From Actinomycetes bacterium (GTDB lineage Bacteria; Actinomycetota; Actinomycetes; Actinomycetales; Microbacteriaceae): 8,588 bases of DNA. The stretch is taken from assembly GCA_021793715.1 (NCBI GenBank), contig JAJYSF010000024.1, positions 1 through 8,588 of the forward strand, in the 5' to 3' direction. This document shows positions 1 to 7,075 of this stretch, one piece after another (the first letter of the stretch is position 1; every line of letters begins with the position of its first letter). Position numbers and translations under genes: made by a program. The notes beneath the pieces are model-generated. The model was given only the letters and a program-made list of their open reading frames with translations. It was not told the DNA's origin and searched no databases.

Positions 1-70
1 CGATCTCCCCTCCGGCGCGCACCGGTCCCTCCCCGCACGACGAGCAACGCTTCGACCTGAGGATCCCCGC

Positions 71-1114
71 ATGAGCACGACCAGAACCCCCGCGCCACCC
101 GCCTCGCCCCGGCCGCGTCCAGCCGCGCCGCGCCCGCGCGCACAGGGCTCGACGTTCCGCCAGCGACTGTCGCGGTTCGACGTCAAGGCGTCGCCGTACA
201 TCTACATCTCGCCGTTCTTCATCCTGTTCGCGCTGGTGGGCATGTTCCCGCTGATGTACACGATGTGGGTTTCTCTGCACGAATGGGACTTGCTGAAGGG
301 ACCCGGGGAATTCGTCGGCCTCGGCAACTTCATCGAGATCCTCGGCGACCGGATGTTCTGGAACTCGCTGGGCAACACCGTCAGCATCTTCCTGCTCTCG
401 ACCGTCCCGCAGATCGCGGTGGCGCTCGGCGTCGCCTATCTGCTCGACCAAGGACTGCGCGCGCCGACCTTCTGGCGCATGGGCGTGCTCGTGCCGTTCG
501 TCGTCACCCCGGTTGCGGTGGCGCTGATCTTCTCGAGCGTCTTCAACGAGGCCGACGGTCTCGCCAACAACCTCCTCAACCTCATCGGGGTCGCCGACCT
601 CGAGTGGAAACACGAGAAGTTCCTCAGCCACCTCGCGATCGCGACGATGGTGAACTTCCGCTGGACCGGCTACAACGCCCTCATCCTCCTCGCCGCGATG
701 CAGGCAGTGCCGCGCGAGCTGTACGAGTCCGCGGCGATCGACGGTGCGAACAGCCTGCGCCGCTTCCTCTCGATCACGATCCCGACGATCCGCCCGACGT
801 TCGTGTTCGTCATCATCACGTCGACCATCGGTGGCCTGCAGATCTTCTCGGAGCCGAAGCTCTTCGACGCGTCGAATGCGGGAGGCATCGGCGGATCCGA
901 CCGGCAGTTCCAGACCACCGTGCTGTTCCTGTGGGAAATGGCCTTCTTCCGCCGCAACTTCGGCGAGGCGGCCGCCGTCGCCTGGCTGCTGTTCCTCATC
1001 ATCATCGCCTTCGGCATCTTCAACTTCCTGCTGTCGAAACGGATCGCGACCGGAGACGCGCCGAAACCGTCGCGACGAACTCGACGCCTCGCCAGAAAGG
1101 GATCCGGATCATGA
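71..1114 (+). CDS. Sugar ABC transporter permease, MalF/CebF type (first subunit)
   Basis: Membrane subunit of a carbohydrate ABC importer (binding-protein-dependent permease family), pairing with the next gene to form the channel. 347 aa, a normal length for MalF-like single-domain subunits in Gram-positives. Residues 1-33 are a Pro/Ala/Arg-rich cytoplasmic tail. About six hydrophobic segments follow, near 46-69, 103-125, 135-157, 185-210, 243-260 and 300-322. The EAA loop that contacts the ATPase is clear at residues 219-226 (ESAAIDGA), followed by the typical R-F-x3-I-P-x-I-R-P. The ATG start has an AGGA ribosome site at 60-63, seven bases upstream. The stop overlaps the next start as ATGA. 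The preceding 70 bases show no convincing gene; the substrate-binding protein is presumably just upstream of the window. Cellobiose or another beta-glucoside is inferred as substrate only from the adjacent GH1 enzyme and CebR-like repressor. Confidence 0.93.
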   Translation: MSTTRTPAPPASPRPRPAAPRPRAQGSTFRQRLSRFDVKASPYIYISPFFILFALVGMFPLMYTMWVSLHEWDLLKGPGEFVGLGNFIEILGDRMFWNSLGNTVSIFLLSTVPQIAVALGVAYLLDQGLRAPTFWRMGVLVPFVVTPVAVALIFSSVFNEADGLANNLLNLIGVADLEWKHEKFLSHLAIATMVNFRWTGYNALILLAAMQAVPRELYESAAIDGANSLRRFLSITIPTIRPTFVFVIITSTIGGLQIFSEPKLFDASNAGGIGGSDRQFQTTVLFLWEMAFFRRNFGEAAAVAWLLFLIIIAFGIFNFLLSKRIATGDAPKPSRRTRRLARKGSGS

Positions 1115-2028
1115 GCACGGTCACGCCAGGTGCGACGAGAGAGATCACGACCGAGAGCGCATCGCCGTCGGCGCGGCGGCTGTCGCGTCGCACGCAGATG
1201 GGAACGGCGGGGATCGGCAGCCGCCCCGGATTCCTCACCTACGGTCTGCTGGTCGCCTTCCTCGTCGGCAGCATGTATCCGATCTGGTGGTCGTTCGTCG
1301 TCGCCAGCGGCTCGAACGCCACGCGTGGCGAGACGCTGCCGCTCATCCCCGGCGGCAACTTCATCCAGAACGCGCTGCTTGTGTTCGACGCCATCCCGTT
1401 CTGGAAGGCGCTCGGCAACTCGATCGTCATCTCGTCGATCATCACGGTGTCGGTCGTCGTCTTCTCGACGCTCGCGGGCTATGCATTCGCGAAGCTCCGC
1501 TTCCGTGGCCGCGACGGGCTCATGGTGTTCGTGATTGCCACGCTCGCCATCCCGACCCAGCTCGGCATCATCCCGCTGTTCATGGTGATGCAGGAACTCG
1601 GCTGGACGGGCACGATCGGCGCGGTCGTCGTCCCGACGCTCGTCACGGCATTCGGCGTGTTCTTCATGCGCCAGTACCTCGTCGACGTCATCCCGGATGA
1701 GCTCATCGAGGCGGCGCGCGTCGACGGCGCGAACCAGATCCGCACGTTCATGACCGTCGGGCTCCCTGCCGCACGACCGGCGATGGCGATCCTCGGCCTG
1801 TTCACGTTCATGACCGCCTGGACCGACTTCCTCTGGCCGATGATCGTTCTCCCGCCGCAGAACCCCACCCTGCAGACGGCGCTCGCCGATCTGCAGTCCG
1901 GGCACTACATCAACTACTCGATGGTGCTCGCGGGCGCCGTCATGGCGACGATCCCGCTTCTCATCCTGTTCGTCGTCGCTGGTCGCCAGCTCATCAGCGG
2001 CATCATGGCCGGCGCCGTCAAGGGCTGA
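1111..2028 (+). CDS. Sugar ABC transporter permease, MalG/CebG type (second subunit)
   Basis: Second membrane subunit of the same sugar importer. 305 aa from the ATG at 1111, which overlaps the stop of the first permease (ATGA, 1111-1114), so the two are very likely translationally coupled. An AGAAAGG ribosome site lies at 1094-1100. The reading frame stays open far upstream of 1111, but that is only antisense-free GC-rich frame space inside gene 1. Hydrophobic segments lie near residues 41-63, 103-127, 135-158, 167-186, 224-247 and 268-291. The EAA loop is at residues 200-207 (EAARVDGA), followed by N-Q-I-R-T-F and L-P-x3-R-P as in MalG proteins. The segment around T237-DFLWP is typical of the family. 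Residues 1-35 are a charged cytoplasmic N-terminus. Substrate assignment is by context, as for its partner. Confidence 0.94.
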   Translation: MSTVTPGATREITTESASPSARRLSRRTQMGTAGIGSRPGFLTYGLLVAFLVGSMYPIWWSFVVASGSNATRGETLPLIPGGNFIQNALLVFDAIPFWKALGNSIVISSIITVSVVVFSTLAGYAFAKLRFRGRDGLMVFVIATLAIPTQLGIIPLFMVMQELGWTGTIGAVVVPTLVTAFGVFFMRQYLVDVIPDELIEAARVDGANQIRTFMTVGLPAARPAMAILGLFTFMTAWTDFLWPMIVLPPQNPTLQTALADLQSGHYINYSMVLAGAVMATIPLLILFVVAGRQLISGIMAGAVKG

Positions 2029-2039
2029 CCCCCGCACCG

Positions 2040-2049
2040 TTTCGAAAGG
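2040..2049 (+). promoter_or_regulatory. bgl ribosome-binding site overlapped by a CG-centred palindrome
   Basis: The 26-base gap between the second permease and the beta-glucosidase holds the ribosome site GAAAGG (2044-2049), five bases before the ATG at 2055. It overlaps the 8-bp perfect palindrome TTTCGAAA (2040-2047). One more matching pair (C2038/G2049) lies outside a single mismatch. CG-centred palindromes are typical of LacI-family operators, so this could be a binding site for the downstream repressor. The palindrome is short and chance is possible. The ribosome site is well supported; the operator is a guess. Confidence 0.35.
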
Positions 2050-2054
2050 CATCC

Positions 2055-3464
2055 ATGACTCGTTCGATTCCCGCCGACTTCCTCTTCGGCGTCGCGACCG
2101 CCGCCTTCCAGATCGAAGGCGCCGCGTTCGAAGAGGGCCGCACCGCCAGCATTTGGGACGCGTTCGCGCGCGTGCCGGGCGCCGTCGCGAATGCGGACAA
2201 CGGCGATGTCGCGTGCGACCACTACCACCGGTACGCCGACGACGTCGCCCTGATGAAGGAGCTGGGGATCCAGACCTACCGGTTCTCGACATCGTGGTCG
2301 CGCGTGCGCCCGGACGGCGGCGCGGTCAACCCGCGCGGGGTCGACTTCTACTCGCGTCTCGTTGACGAGCTCCTCGAGGCGGACATCCTGCCGTGGCTCA
2401 CGCTCTACCACTGGGACATGCCGCAGGCACTCGAGGAGAAGGGCGGCTGGACGTCGCGCGACACGGTCGATCGCTTCGTCGAGTACGCCATGACGATGCA
2501 CGACGCACTCGGCGACCGCGTCACGCGGTGGACGACCCTGAATGAGCCGTGGTGCTCGTCCTTCCTGTCGTACACGGGCGGCGAGCACGCGCCCGGTCGG
2601 CAGACCGCCGAGGAGGGGCTCCTCGCCTCGCACCACCTGTTGCTCGCACACGGCCGCACGGTTGAGCAGCTGCGCGCACGGGATCCGGAGCTCGATCTCG
2701 GCATCACGCTCAACCTCACGGTCGCCGAGCCGGTCGATCCCGACGATGCCGCTGACCGCGACGCCGCCCGGCGGGTCGACGGCCAGTTCAATCGGTGGTT
2801 CCTCGACCCGCTGTTCCGGGGATCCTTCCCGAGCGACATCGTCGAAGACGTGCGCCGCGTCGACGCAGAAGCGGTCACCGCGTTCACGGCCGCCGTGCAC
2901 GACGGTGACCTGACGACGATCGCGCAGCCGCTCGACTTTCTCGGCGTGAACTACTATCACGGCGAGTTCGTCTCCGGCACGGCGCCCGCGGATCCGCCGC
3001 CCTCGGTGCCGTCGGGAGCGACGCGACCGACGCGCTCGCCCTACCCGTCCCACGAGGGGATCCACTGGCACGATCGCGGTCTCGACCGCACCAGCATGGC
3101 CTGGGAGGTGCAGCCCGAGGGGCTCACGCGCCTGCTCGAGCGGGTCGCCGCCGATTACGAGGTGCCACCGCTGTACGTCACGGAGAACGGTGCGGCGTTC
3201 GACGATGAGGTGACCGACGGATCCGTCGACGACGCCGAGCGCACCGCGTTCGTGCGCGACCACGTCGCCGCGACGCTCGATGCGCGCGAACGGGGCATCG
3301 ACGTGCGCGGATACTTCTACTGGTCCCTGCTCGACAACTACGAGTGGGCCTGGGGGTACGGCAAGCGATTCGGGCTCGTGCGCGTCGACTACGACACTCA
3401 GAAGCGCACGCCGAAGCGCAGCGGACGTGAGTACGCCCGCATCATAGCGGAGCGCACGATCTGA
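2055..3464 (+). CDS. GH1 family beta-glucosidase (cytoplasmic)
   Basis: Retaining beta-glucosidase of glycoside hydrolase family 1, cleaving beta-linked gluco-disaccharides or aryl-glucosides in the cytoplasm (no signal peptide). 469 aa, the normal full length for a one-domain (beta/alpha)8 GH1 enzyme. The catalytic acid/base is E164 in T-L-N-E-P-W and the nucleophile is E377 in Y-V-T-E-N-G. The other substrate-binding residues known for the family are also in place: Q19 in A-F-Q-I-E-G, H119 in L-Y-H-W-D, N163, the N-Y-Y motif before the middle, W423, E430 and W431. Nothing looks broken. The gene follows the permeases by 26 bases with its own GAAAGG ribosome site, so it is most likely in their operon. 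Position and partners fit a BglC-type cellobiase acting on sugar imported by the transporter. Cellobiose itself is inferred; gentiobiose, laminaribiose or plant glucosides are alternatives. Confidence 0.96.
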   Translation: MTRSIPADFLFGVATAAFQIEGAAFEEGRTASIWDAFARVPGAVANADNGDVACDHYHRYADDVALMKELGIQTYRFSTSWSRVRPDGGAVNPRGVDFYSRLVDELLEADILPWLTLYHWDMPQALEEKGGWTSRDTVDRFVEYAMTMHDALGDRVTRWTTLNEPWCSSFLSYTGGEHAPGRQTAEEGLLASHHLLLAHGRTVEQLRARDPELDLGITLNLTVAEPVDPDDAADRDAARRVDGQFNRWFLDPLFRGSFPSDIVEDVRRVDAEAVTAFTAAVHDGDLTTIAQPLDFLGVNYYHGEFVSGTAPADPPPSVPSGATRPTRSPYPSHEGIHWHDRGLDRTSMAWEVQPEGLTRLLERVAADYEVPPLYVTENGAAFDDEVTDGSVDDAERTAFVRDHVAATLDARERGIDVRGYFYWSLLDNYEWAWGYGKRFGLVRVDYDTQKRTPKRSGREYARIIAERTI

Positions 3465-3470
3465 CAGATC

Positions 3471-3503
3471 CGTCCGGTCGCGCGCGTGTCGCTCGGCCGG
3501 ACG
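3471..3503 (+). terminator. Possible hairpin after the beta-glucosidase gene
   Basis: Seven bases after the GH1 stop, arms 3471-3480 and 3494-3503 form a 10-bp stem with one G-T pair and a 13-base loop. No T-run follows. It could attenuate or end the transporter/glucosidase transcript, leaving the repressor on separate control, or it may protect the 3' end. The right arm overlaps a perfect 10-bp palindrome at 3500-3509. Confidence 0.35.
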
Positions 3504-3547
3504 TACGTCGATTCGGCTGAGCAGCGGGACAATGGCGGAGAGAGAGT

Positions 3548-4573
3548 TTGGGGGGCACCGTGCCGAAGCCGAAGGAAGCATCGTCGACGACGCTCGAGGA
3601 AGTGGCGCGCCAGGCGGGCGTCTCGCGCTCGACGGTATCGCGGGTGATCAACGGCGGATCCCGCGTCAGCCCCGACGCGCTCGACGCGGTCAACAAGGCG
3701 ATCGCCGAGCTCAACTACGTCCCGAACCGCGCCGCGCGATCGCTCGCCTCGCGACAGTCTCATGCCATCGCGCTCATCGTTCCCGAAGACACGACGCGCT
3801 TTTTCGGGGATCCGTACTTCTCGTCGATCGTGGCGGGCATCAACGATCGCGTGTCGGCGTCGCCGTACATGCTCGGCCTGTTCATCGCGTCGGATGACCC
3901 GGAGGACAAGGCGGCGAGCTTCGTCGCGTCGGGCAGCGTGGACGGCGCGCTCGTCGTGTCTCACCACACCAGCGACGAATACCTCGGTCACATCGCCCGG
4001 TCGACGACGGTCGTCTACGGTGGCCGCCCGATGCATTCGCGCGATGGCGACTACTGGGTGGACGTCGACAATGTCGAGGGCGGGCGCATCGCGACGCGTC
4101 ACCTCGTCGAGCGTGGCCGTCGCCGGATCGCGATGATCACCGGTCCGCCCGACATGCGCGCCGGCGTCGAGCGTCTCACCGGCTTTCGCGAGGTGCTGGC
4201 AGAGGCGGGGCTCGAACCCGTCGGCGTCGAGGACGGCGAGTTCTCTGCCGTCGGCGCTGTCGCGGCCATGACACGGATCCTCGACAGCGGCGCCAAGCCC
4301 GATGCCGTCTTCGTCGCGAGCGACCTCATGGCCCGCGGGGTCCTCGGAGTGCTCGAGGGGCGGGGGCTGCGGGTGCCGGACGACGTCGCGATCGTCGGAT
4401 TTGACGACTCGCCCGTCGCCGCACGCGTCACGCCGCCGCTGACCACCGTGCGGCAGCCGTCGCGCGAGCAGGGCGCCGTGATGGCCGACGTGCTCATCCG
4501 CCTGCTGTCTGGCGAGGATCCGCCCCCGGTCTCGATGCTCCCCCTCGAACTGGTCGTCCGCGCCAGCGCGTAA
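3548..4573 (+). CDS. LacI-family transcriptional repressor, CebR-like
   Basis: Sugar-responsive DNA-binding repressor, most likely controlling the upstream transporter/beta-glucosidase genes. 341 aa from the TTG at 3548. Domains: LacI helix-turn-helix at residues 15-34 (T-L-E-E-V-A-R-Q-A-G-V-S-R-S-T-V-S-R-V-I), hinge helix about 58-69 (V-P-N-R-A-A-R-S-L-A), then the periplasmic-binding-protein-like sensor domain. The late family motif V-P-D-D-V-A-I-V-G-F-D-D-S is followed by P-P-L-T-T-V-R-Q-P. The wording, including A-L-I-V-P-E near 78 and R-F-F-G-D-P-Y-F-S, recalls streptomycete CebR, the cellobiose/cellotriose repressor; this is from memory, not alignment. Start choice is unsettled. TTG at 3548 has a well-spaced GGAG at 3537-3540, whereas GTG at 3560 (337 aa) has a G-run at 3550-3555. 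No copy of the known CebR operator core (GAGCGCTC) was seen in the window; the main operator would be upstream of the binding-protein gene. Confidence 0.93.
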   Translation: MGGTVPKPKEASSTTLEEVARQAGVSRSTVSRVINGGSRVSPDALDAVNKAIAELNYVPNRAARSLASRQSHAIALIVPEDTTRFFGDPYFSSIVAGINDRVSASPYMLGLFIASDDPEDKAASFVASGSVDGALVVSHHTSDEYLGHIARSTTVVYGGRPMHSRDGDYWVDVDNVEGGRIATRHLVERGRRRIAMITGPPDMRAGVERLTGFREVLAEAGLEPVGVEDGEFSAVGAVAAMTRILDSGAKPDAVFVASDLMARGVLGVLEGRGLRVPDDVAIVGFDDSPVAARVTPPLTTVRQPSREQGAVMADVLIRLLSGEDPPPVSMLPLELVVRASA

Positions 4574-4603
4574 CGACGTTCGTGTGACGCGTCAGCGGCG
4601 CAC

Positions 4604-4639
4604 TGTGCGCCCCGTCCCTCGGATCGGGCGGGGCGCACA
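4604..4639. terminator. Bidirectional GC-rich hairpin terminator between convergent genes
   Basis: Arms 4604-4617 and 4626-4639 form a 14-bp stem, the outer 11 bp perfect and one G-T pair inside, around an 8-base loop. It lies between the lacI stop (4573) and the stop of the convergent phosphoesterase gene (4651), where a shared terminator is expected. No T-run flanks it, which is usual for hairpin terminators in actinobacteria. A separate perfect 10-bp palindrome, TGACGCGTCA, lies at 4585-4594. Confidence 0.75.
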
Positions 4640-4650
4640 CCGTAGGGCGG

Positions 4651-6861
4651 TCAGTCGATGCGGATCGGGTCCGACTCGATCGTTGCGGGGGCGAGTTCGG
4701 GGGCCGTGCCCGTGACGCGAACCGAGATGTCAACGCCCTTGAACTTGCCGCGCAGGTGGAACTTCGGGTTCGTCTCTCCCGCGATCGGTTCGCCGTTCGC
4801 CAGCCACTGGTAGGCGAACTCGACGCCGTCGCTCCATCCGTCGATGTCGACGGCGAGTTTCGCGCCCGGCTTGATGCCCTTCGCGTGCGTGGAGACGATC
4901 TCAGCCTTGCCGGCCTCGACCGTCGGCTCCCCGACGGTCTCGCTCGCGACGAGCGGATTGGGGATGGTCACCGACCGCAGCTCCTTGTAACCCTCGCCCG
5001 CGAAGTCGTAGGCCGTCACGGTGACGCGGTCGTCGTACGCGTCGACCGTGAGGCCCTGGTTGACATCCCCGACGGTGACCTCGGAGATCCCCTCGGTGTT
5101 CTCGCCGCGGGCGTCCCAGCCGACGTGCATTGCAAGTGTGTTGATCGCCCAGAAGCCCTCGGAGTGGACGTCGGCTGTGCGCCGCTGGACGGCCCAATCG
5201 CCGAGCTCTGCGGGGTAGTGAGTGTGACCCGACATCACAATGGCGTTCGGGTAGTTGCCGAGGATGCTCGTGAGGCGGTCGTTCATCTGGTGGTGATCGC
5301 TGTACCACGGGATCCACGAGGCCGACACCGTGTCGCCGAGGGGGAAGTGGGTCAGCACGAGCACCTGCTTGCCCTTCGTCGTCCAGTGCGCGAGGCGCGA
5401 CTCGAGGAACTCGACCTGTGCGTCGGACATCGGGACGTCGCTCGGAGCGTTGAACTCCTGGCCGAGAGCGATCACGGGGAGATCACCCGCCGGACCCTCG
5501 ACAACGTACTCGCCCCAGACCTTGTCCCGTTCCGCGAAGGCGAGGAAGCGGTCGCGATTGGCCGTGAAGCCGCCCGGCGCGTAGCGCTCGTGGTTGCCGA
5601 GGGTCGCGATCGTCTGCTCGGGGCGGATGTCGGCGGTTGCGTCCATGACGTCGTAGATCTCGCTCCACTCGCCTTCGGTGCCCGAGTTGACGATGTCGCC
5701 GACGAGCGCCATCGCGTTCGCGTCCGGCGCGATCTCGCGGTAGTCGCCGAGGGCGTGCTGCCAGTCGTGTGGGTGACCCTGGATGTCGCTCATCACCCAG
5801 GCCTGCGTCGGAGCGGCATAGGCCGGAGTCAGCACCTCGTGCACCGTGACCGAGTCGATCGCCCAGTAGTGATCGTCCGCGTCGCCCGTGAACGTCCAGG
5901 AGAACACGGCCTCTCGTGCGCCGGCGGGGACGTCGACGGTGACGTCCTGCGCGTAATTGATCTGGCGCATGTCGTAGCCGCCTGTGACCGTTGAGGAGTC
6001 GAGGCGGAGGATCTCGCTGGTCTCGCCACCGTCGAAACTCACTCCGACGGCACCCACCTGGGTGTCGGTTCCGCGGTAGTGGCTGTCGAACGTGAGGCGC
6101 ACCTCACCGAGTCCCGTCACATCGACAGGAGCTGACGCGAGTGTCGTGTCGAGGGACCCGCCGAACTGCCGGGCGTCCGCGACGGCGAATGTGCCCTGCT
6201 GACGCGCGAAGCGGCGGCGCATCTCATCGATCTCCGCCGCGTATTCGTCGTGGGCGCCGACCCACTCGTCTTCTGTCGTGAACGTCCAGCCGCCGTAGGC
6301 CGCGTCCTCGTCGGCGAACTCGACGCGCCAGCCGTCGGCGCCCGCGGGTCCGAAGCCCTCGCGCACGACGATCTCGTCCGTGCCGTCTGTGGCAACCGGG
6401 TCGATCTCGACGGGAGCGGTCGGGTTCCCCGGCTGTGGAAGGGCCAGATCCGCGACGATCGTCACCTCGATCGGCTCGGCGAGCTGGCCGTAGGCGTCCT
6501 CCGCGAGGAGGTAGACGAGCCACGTTCCGGCCGGGAGGTCGGCGAAGGTCGCAGACCCGGATGCGCCAGGAGCGTATTGCCACTGGGTCGAACCGGGGTT
6601 GCCGTCGGGCGTTCCGGCGCTCCCCGGGTAGATGCCGATCCAGTTCAGGTCGTGCGGCACGTCGGTCGCCCAGGCCACAGTGAGCGCGTCGCCCTCGACG
6701 AGCTCGGTTCGTTCGACCGTGATGTGCGAGGCGACCGCATCAGCGCTTGCCGGCGCGGGGGTGGCCGCGACGAGGGCGGGCGAGATGAGCAGTGCGCCGG
6801 CGGTGGCCAGCGCGGCAATCGCGGTCGCGCCGCGGCGGGCGAGACGAGGCGGAACGAGCAT
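4651..6861 (-). CDS. Secreted multidomain calcineurin-like metallophosphoesterase
   Basis: Predicted exported phosphoesterase of unknown substrate, 736 aa. I chose the ATG at 6861, not the longer in-frame extension to 7056. It follows GGAAGGA (6871-6877) at nine bases and opens a clear signal peptide: R-R near 9-10, hydrophobic 13-33, likely cut after A-S-A at 38-40. Domains in order: a beta-sandwich-like region about 43-140 with N-W-I-G-I-Y-P at 73-79; a jelly-roll/MAM-like region about 165-345; the metallophosphoesterase core about 352-637; and a C-terminal Ig-like domain 638-736 with Y-Q-W-L-A-N-G-E-P-I-A-G. Metal motifs: D359-I-Q361, G-D389, G-N423-H424-E, T-H505-F, G-H546-T-H548. The first motif has Gln where Asp-x-His is classical. 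There is no LPXTG or C-terminal membrane segment, so it is probably released or held by protein contacts. Nucleotides, phosphodiesters or phospholipids are all possible substrates. It is preceded by gntR in the same direction. Confidence 0.9.
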   Translation of the reverse strand: MLVPPRLARRGATAIAALATAGALLISPALVAATPAPASADAVASHITVERTELVEGDALTVAWATDVPHDLNWIGIYPGSAGTPDGNPGSTQWQYAPGASGSATFADLPAGTWLVYLLAEDAYGQLAEPIEVTIVADLALPQPGNPTAPVEIDPVATDGTDEIVVREGFGPAGADGWRVEFADEDAAYGGWTFTTEDEWVGAHDEYAAEIDEMRRRFARQQGTFAVADARQFGGSLDTTLASAPVDVTGLGEVRLTFDSHYRGTDTQVGAVGVSFDGGETSEILRLDSSTVTGGYDMRQINYAQDVTVDVPAGAREAVFSWTFTGDADDHYWAIDSVTVHEVLTPAYAAPTQAWVMSDIQGHPHDWQHALGDYREIAPDANAMALVGDIVNSGTEGEWSEIYDVMDATADIRPEQTIATLGNHERYAPGGFTANRDRFLAFAERDKVWGEYVVEGPAGDLPVIALGQEFNAPSDVPMSDAQVEFLESRLAHWTTKGKQVLVLTHFPLGDTVSASWIPWYSDHHQMNDRLTSILGNYPNAIVMSGHTHYPAELGDWAVQRRTADVHSEGFWAINTLAMHVGWDARGENTEGISEVTVGDVNQGLTVDAYDDRVTVTAYDFAGEGYKELRSVTIPNPLVASETVGEPTVEAGKAEIVSTHAKGIKPGAKLAVDIDGWSDGVEFAYQWLANGEPIAGETNPKFHLRGKFKGVDISVRVTGTAPELAPATIESDPIRID

Positions 6862-7075
6862 GAGCGGCGGTCCTTCCGAGATGGGGTCGGGGGAGGGAGG
6901 CACGGCGGCGCCTCCGACGCTGATGTCATCGCCTGAGAGTGTCCGGGCGGTGAATGTCGCGTGGCCGGCGCGTGGCCGTGGTGCCGGCAAACGCGAATCT
7001 CCGCGCCCACCGTGCGCACCTGTCTCGAAATGCCCGCTCGGAACGTCGTCGCGCACGCGGTGTGTGGTGGTGATG
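6862..7075 (-). promoter_or_regulatory. 214-base gap upstream of the phosphoesterase gene
   Basis: Non-coding stretch between the gntR stop and the phosphoesterase start. It is long enough for a separate promoter, but I see no good TTGACA/TAnnnT pair. It contains the phosphoesterase ribosome site (6871-6877). It also holds two copies of TGATGTCA, at 6921-6928 and at 7071-7078; the second is inside the palindrome GTGATGTCAC (7070-7079), which overlaps the gntR stop codon. A weak hairpin with GCCGGC arms (6964-6969, 6983-6988) lies in the middle. Promoter function is inferred from position only. Confidence 0.3.

Noticed and set aside
1..60. Frame open from base 1 to a TGA at 58-60, possible tail of the upstream binding-protein gene
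   Set aside because: The translated residues (many Pro, Arg, Thr, Ser) do not resemble a solute-binding protein C-terminus; more likely intergenic, so no gene was called.
670..2292. 540-codon open frame on the - strand opposite the two permeases
   Set aside because: Composition is almost all Arg, Asp, Glu and His, with no domain, typical of the antisense of high-GC coding sequence; the + strand permeases explain the region fully.
1914..3581. 555-codon open frame on the - strand opposite the beta-glucosidase
   Set aside because: Antisense shadow of an intact GH1 gene; Arg/Val/Asp-rich without a recognisable fold.
4756..5994. 412-codon open frame on the + strand opposite the phosphoesterase
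   Set aside because: Arg/Val/Asp-rich antisense shadow; the - strand gene has all catalytic motifs.
6945..6958. PHO-box-like GACATTCACCGCCC on the - strand upstream of the phosphoesterase
   Set aside because: Resembles one half of the streptomycete PhoP repeat, but no convincing second 11-base repeat follows, so phosphate control is not supported.
6964..6988. GCCGGC hairpin between gntR and the phosphoesterase gene as a terminator
   Set aside because: Only six solid pairs on the transcribed strand, no T-run, and GCCGGC is a common self-complementary word in this GC-rich DNA.
6862..7056. 65-codon N-terminal extension of the phosphoesterase
   Set aside because: It would place about 65 polar residues ahead of a well-formed signal peptide, and the ATG at 6861 has its own good ribosome site.
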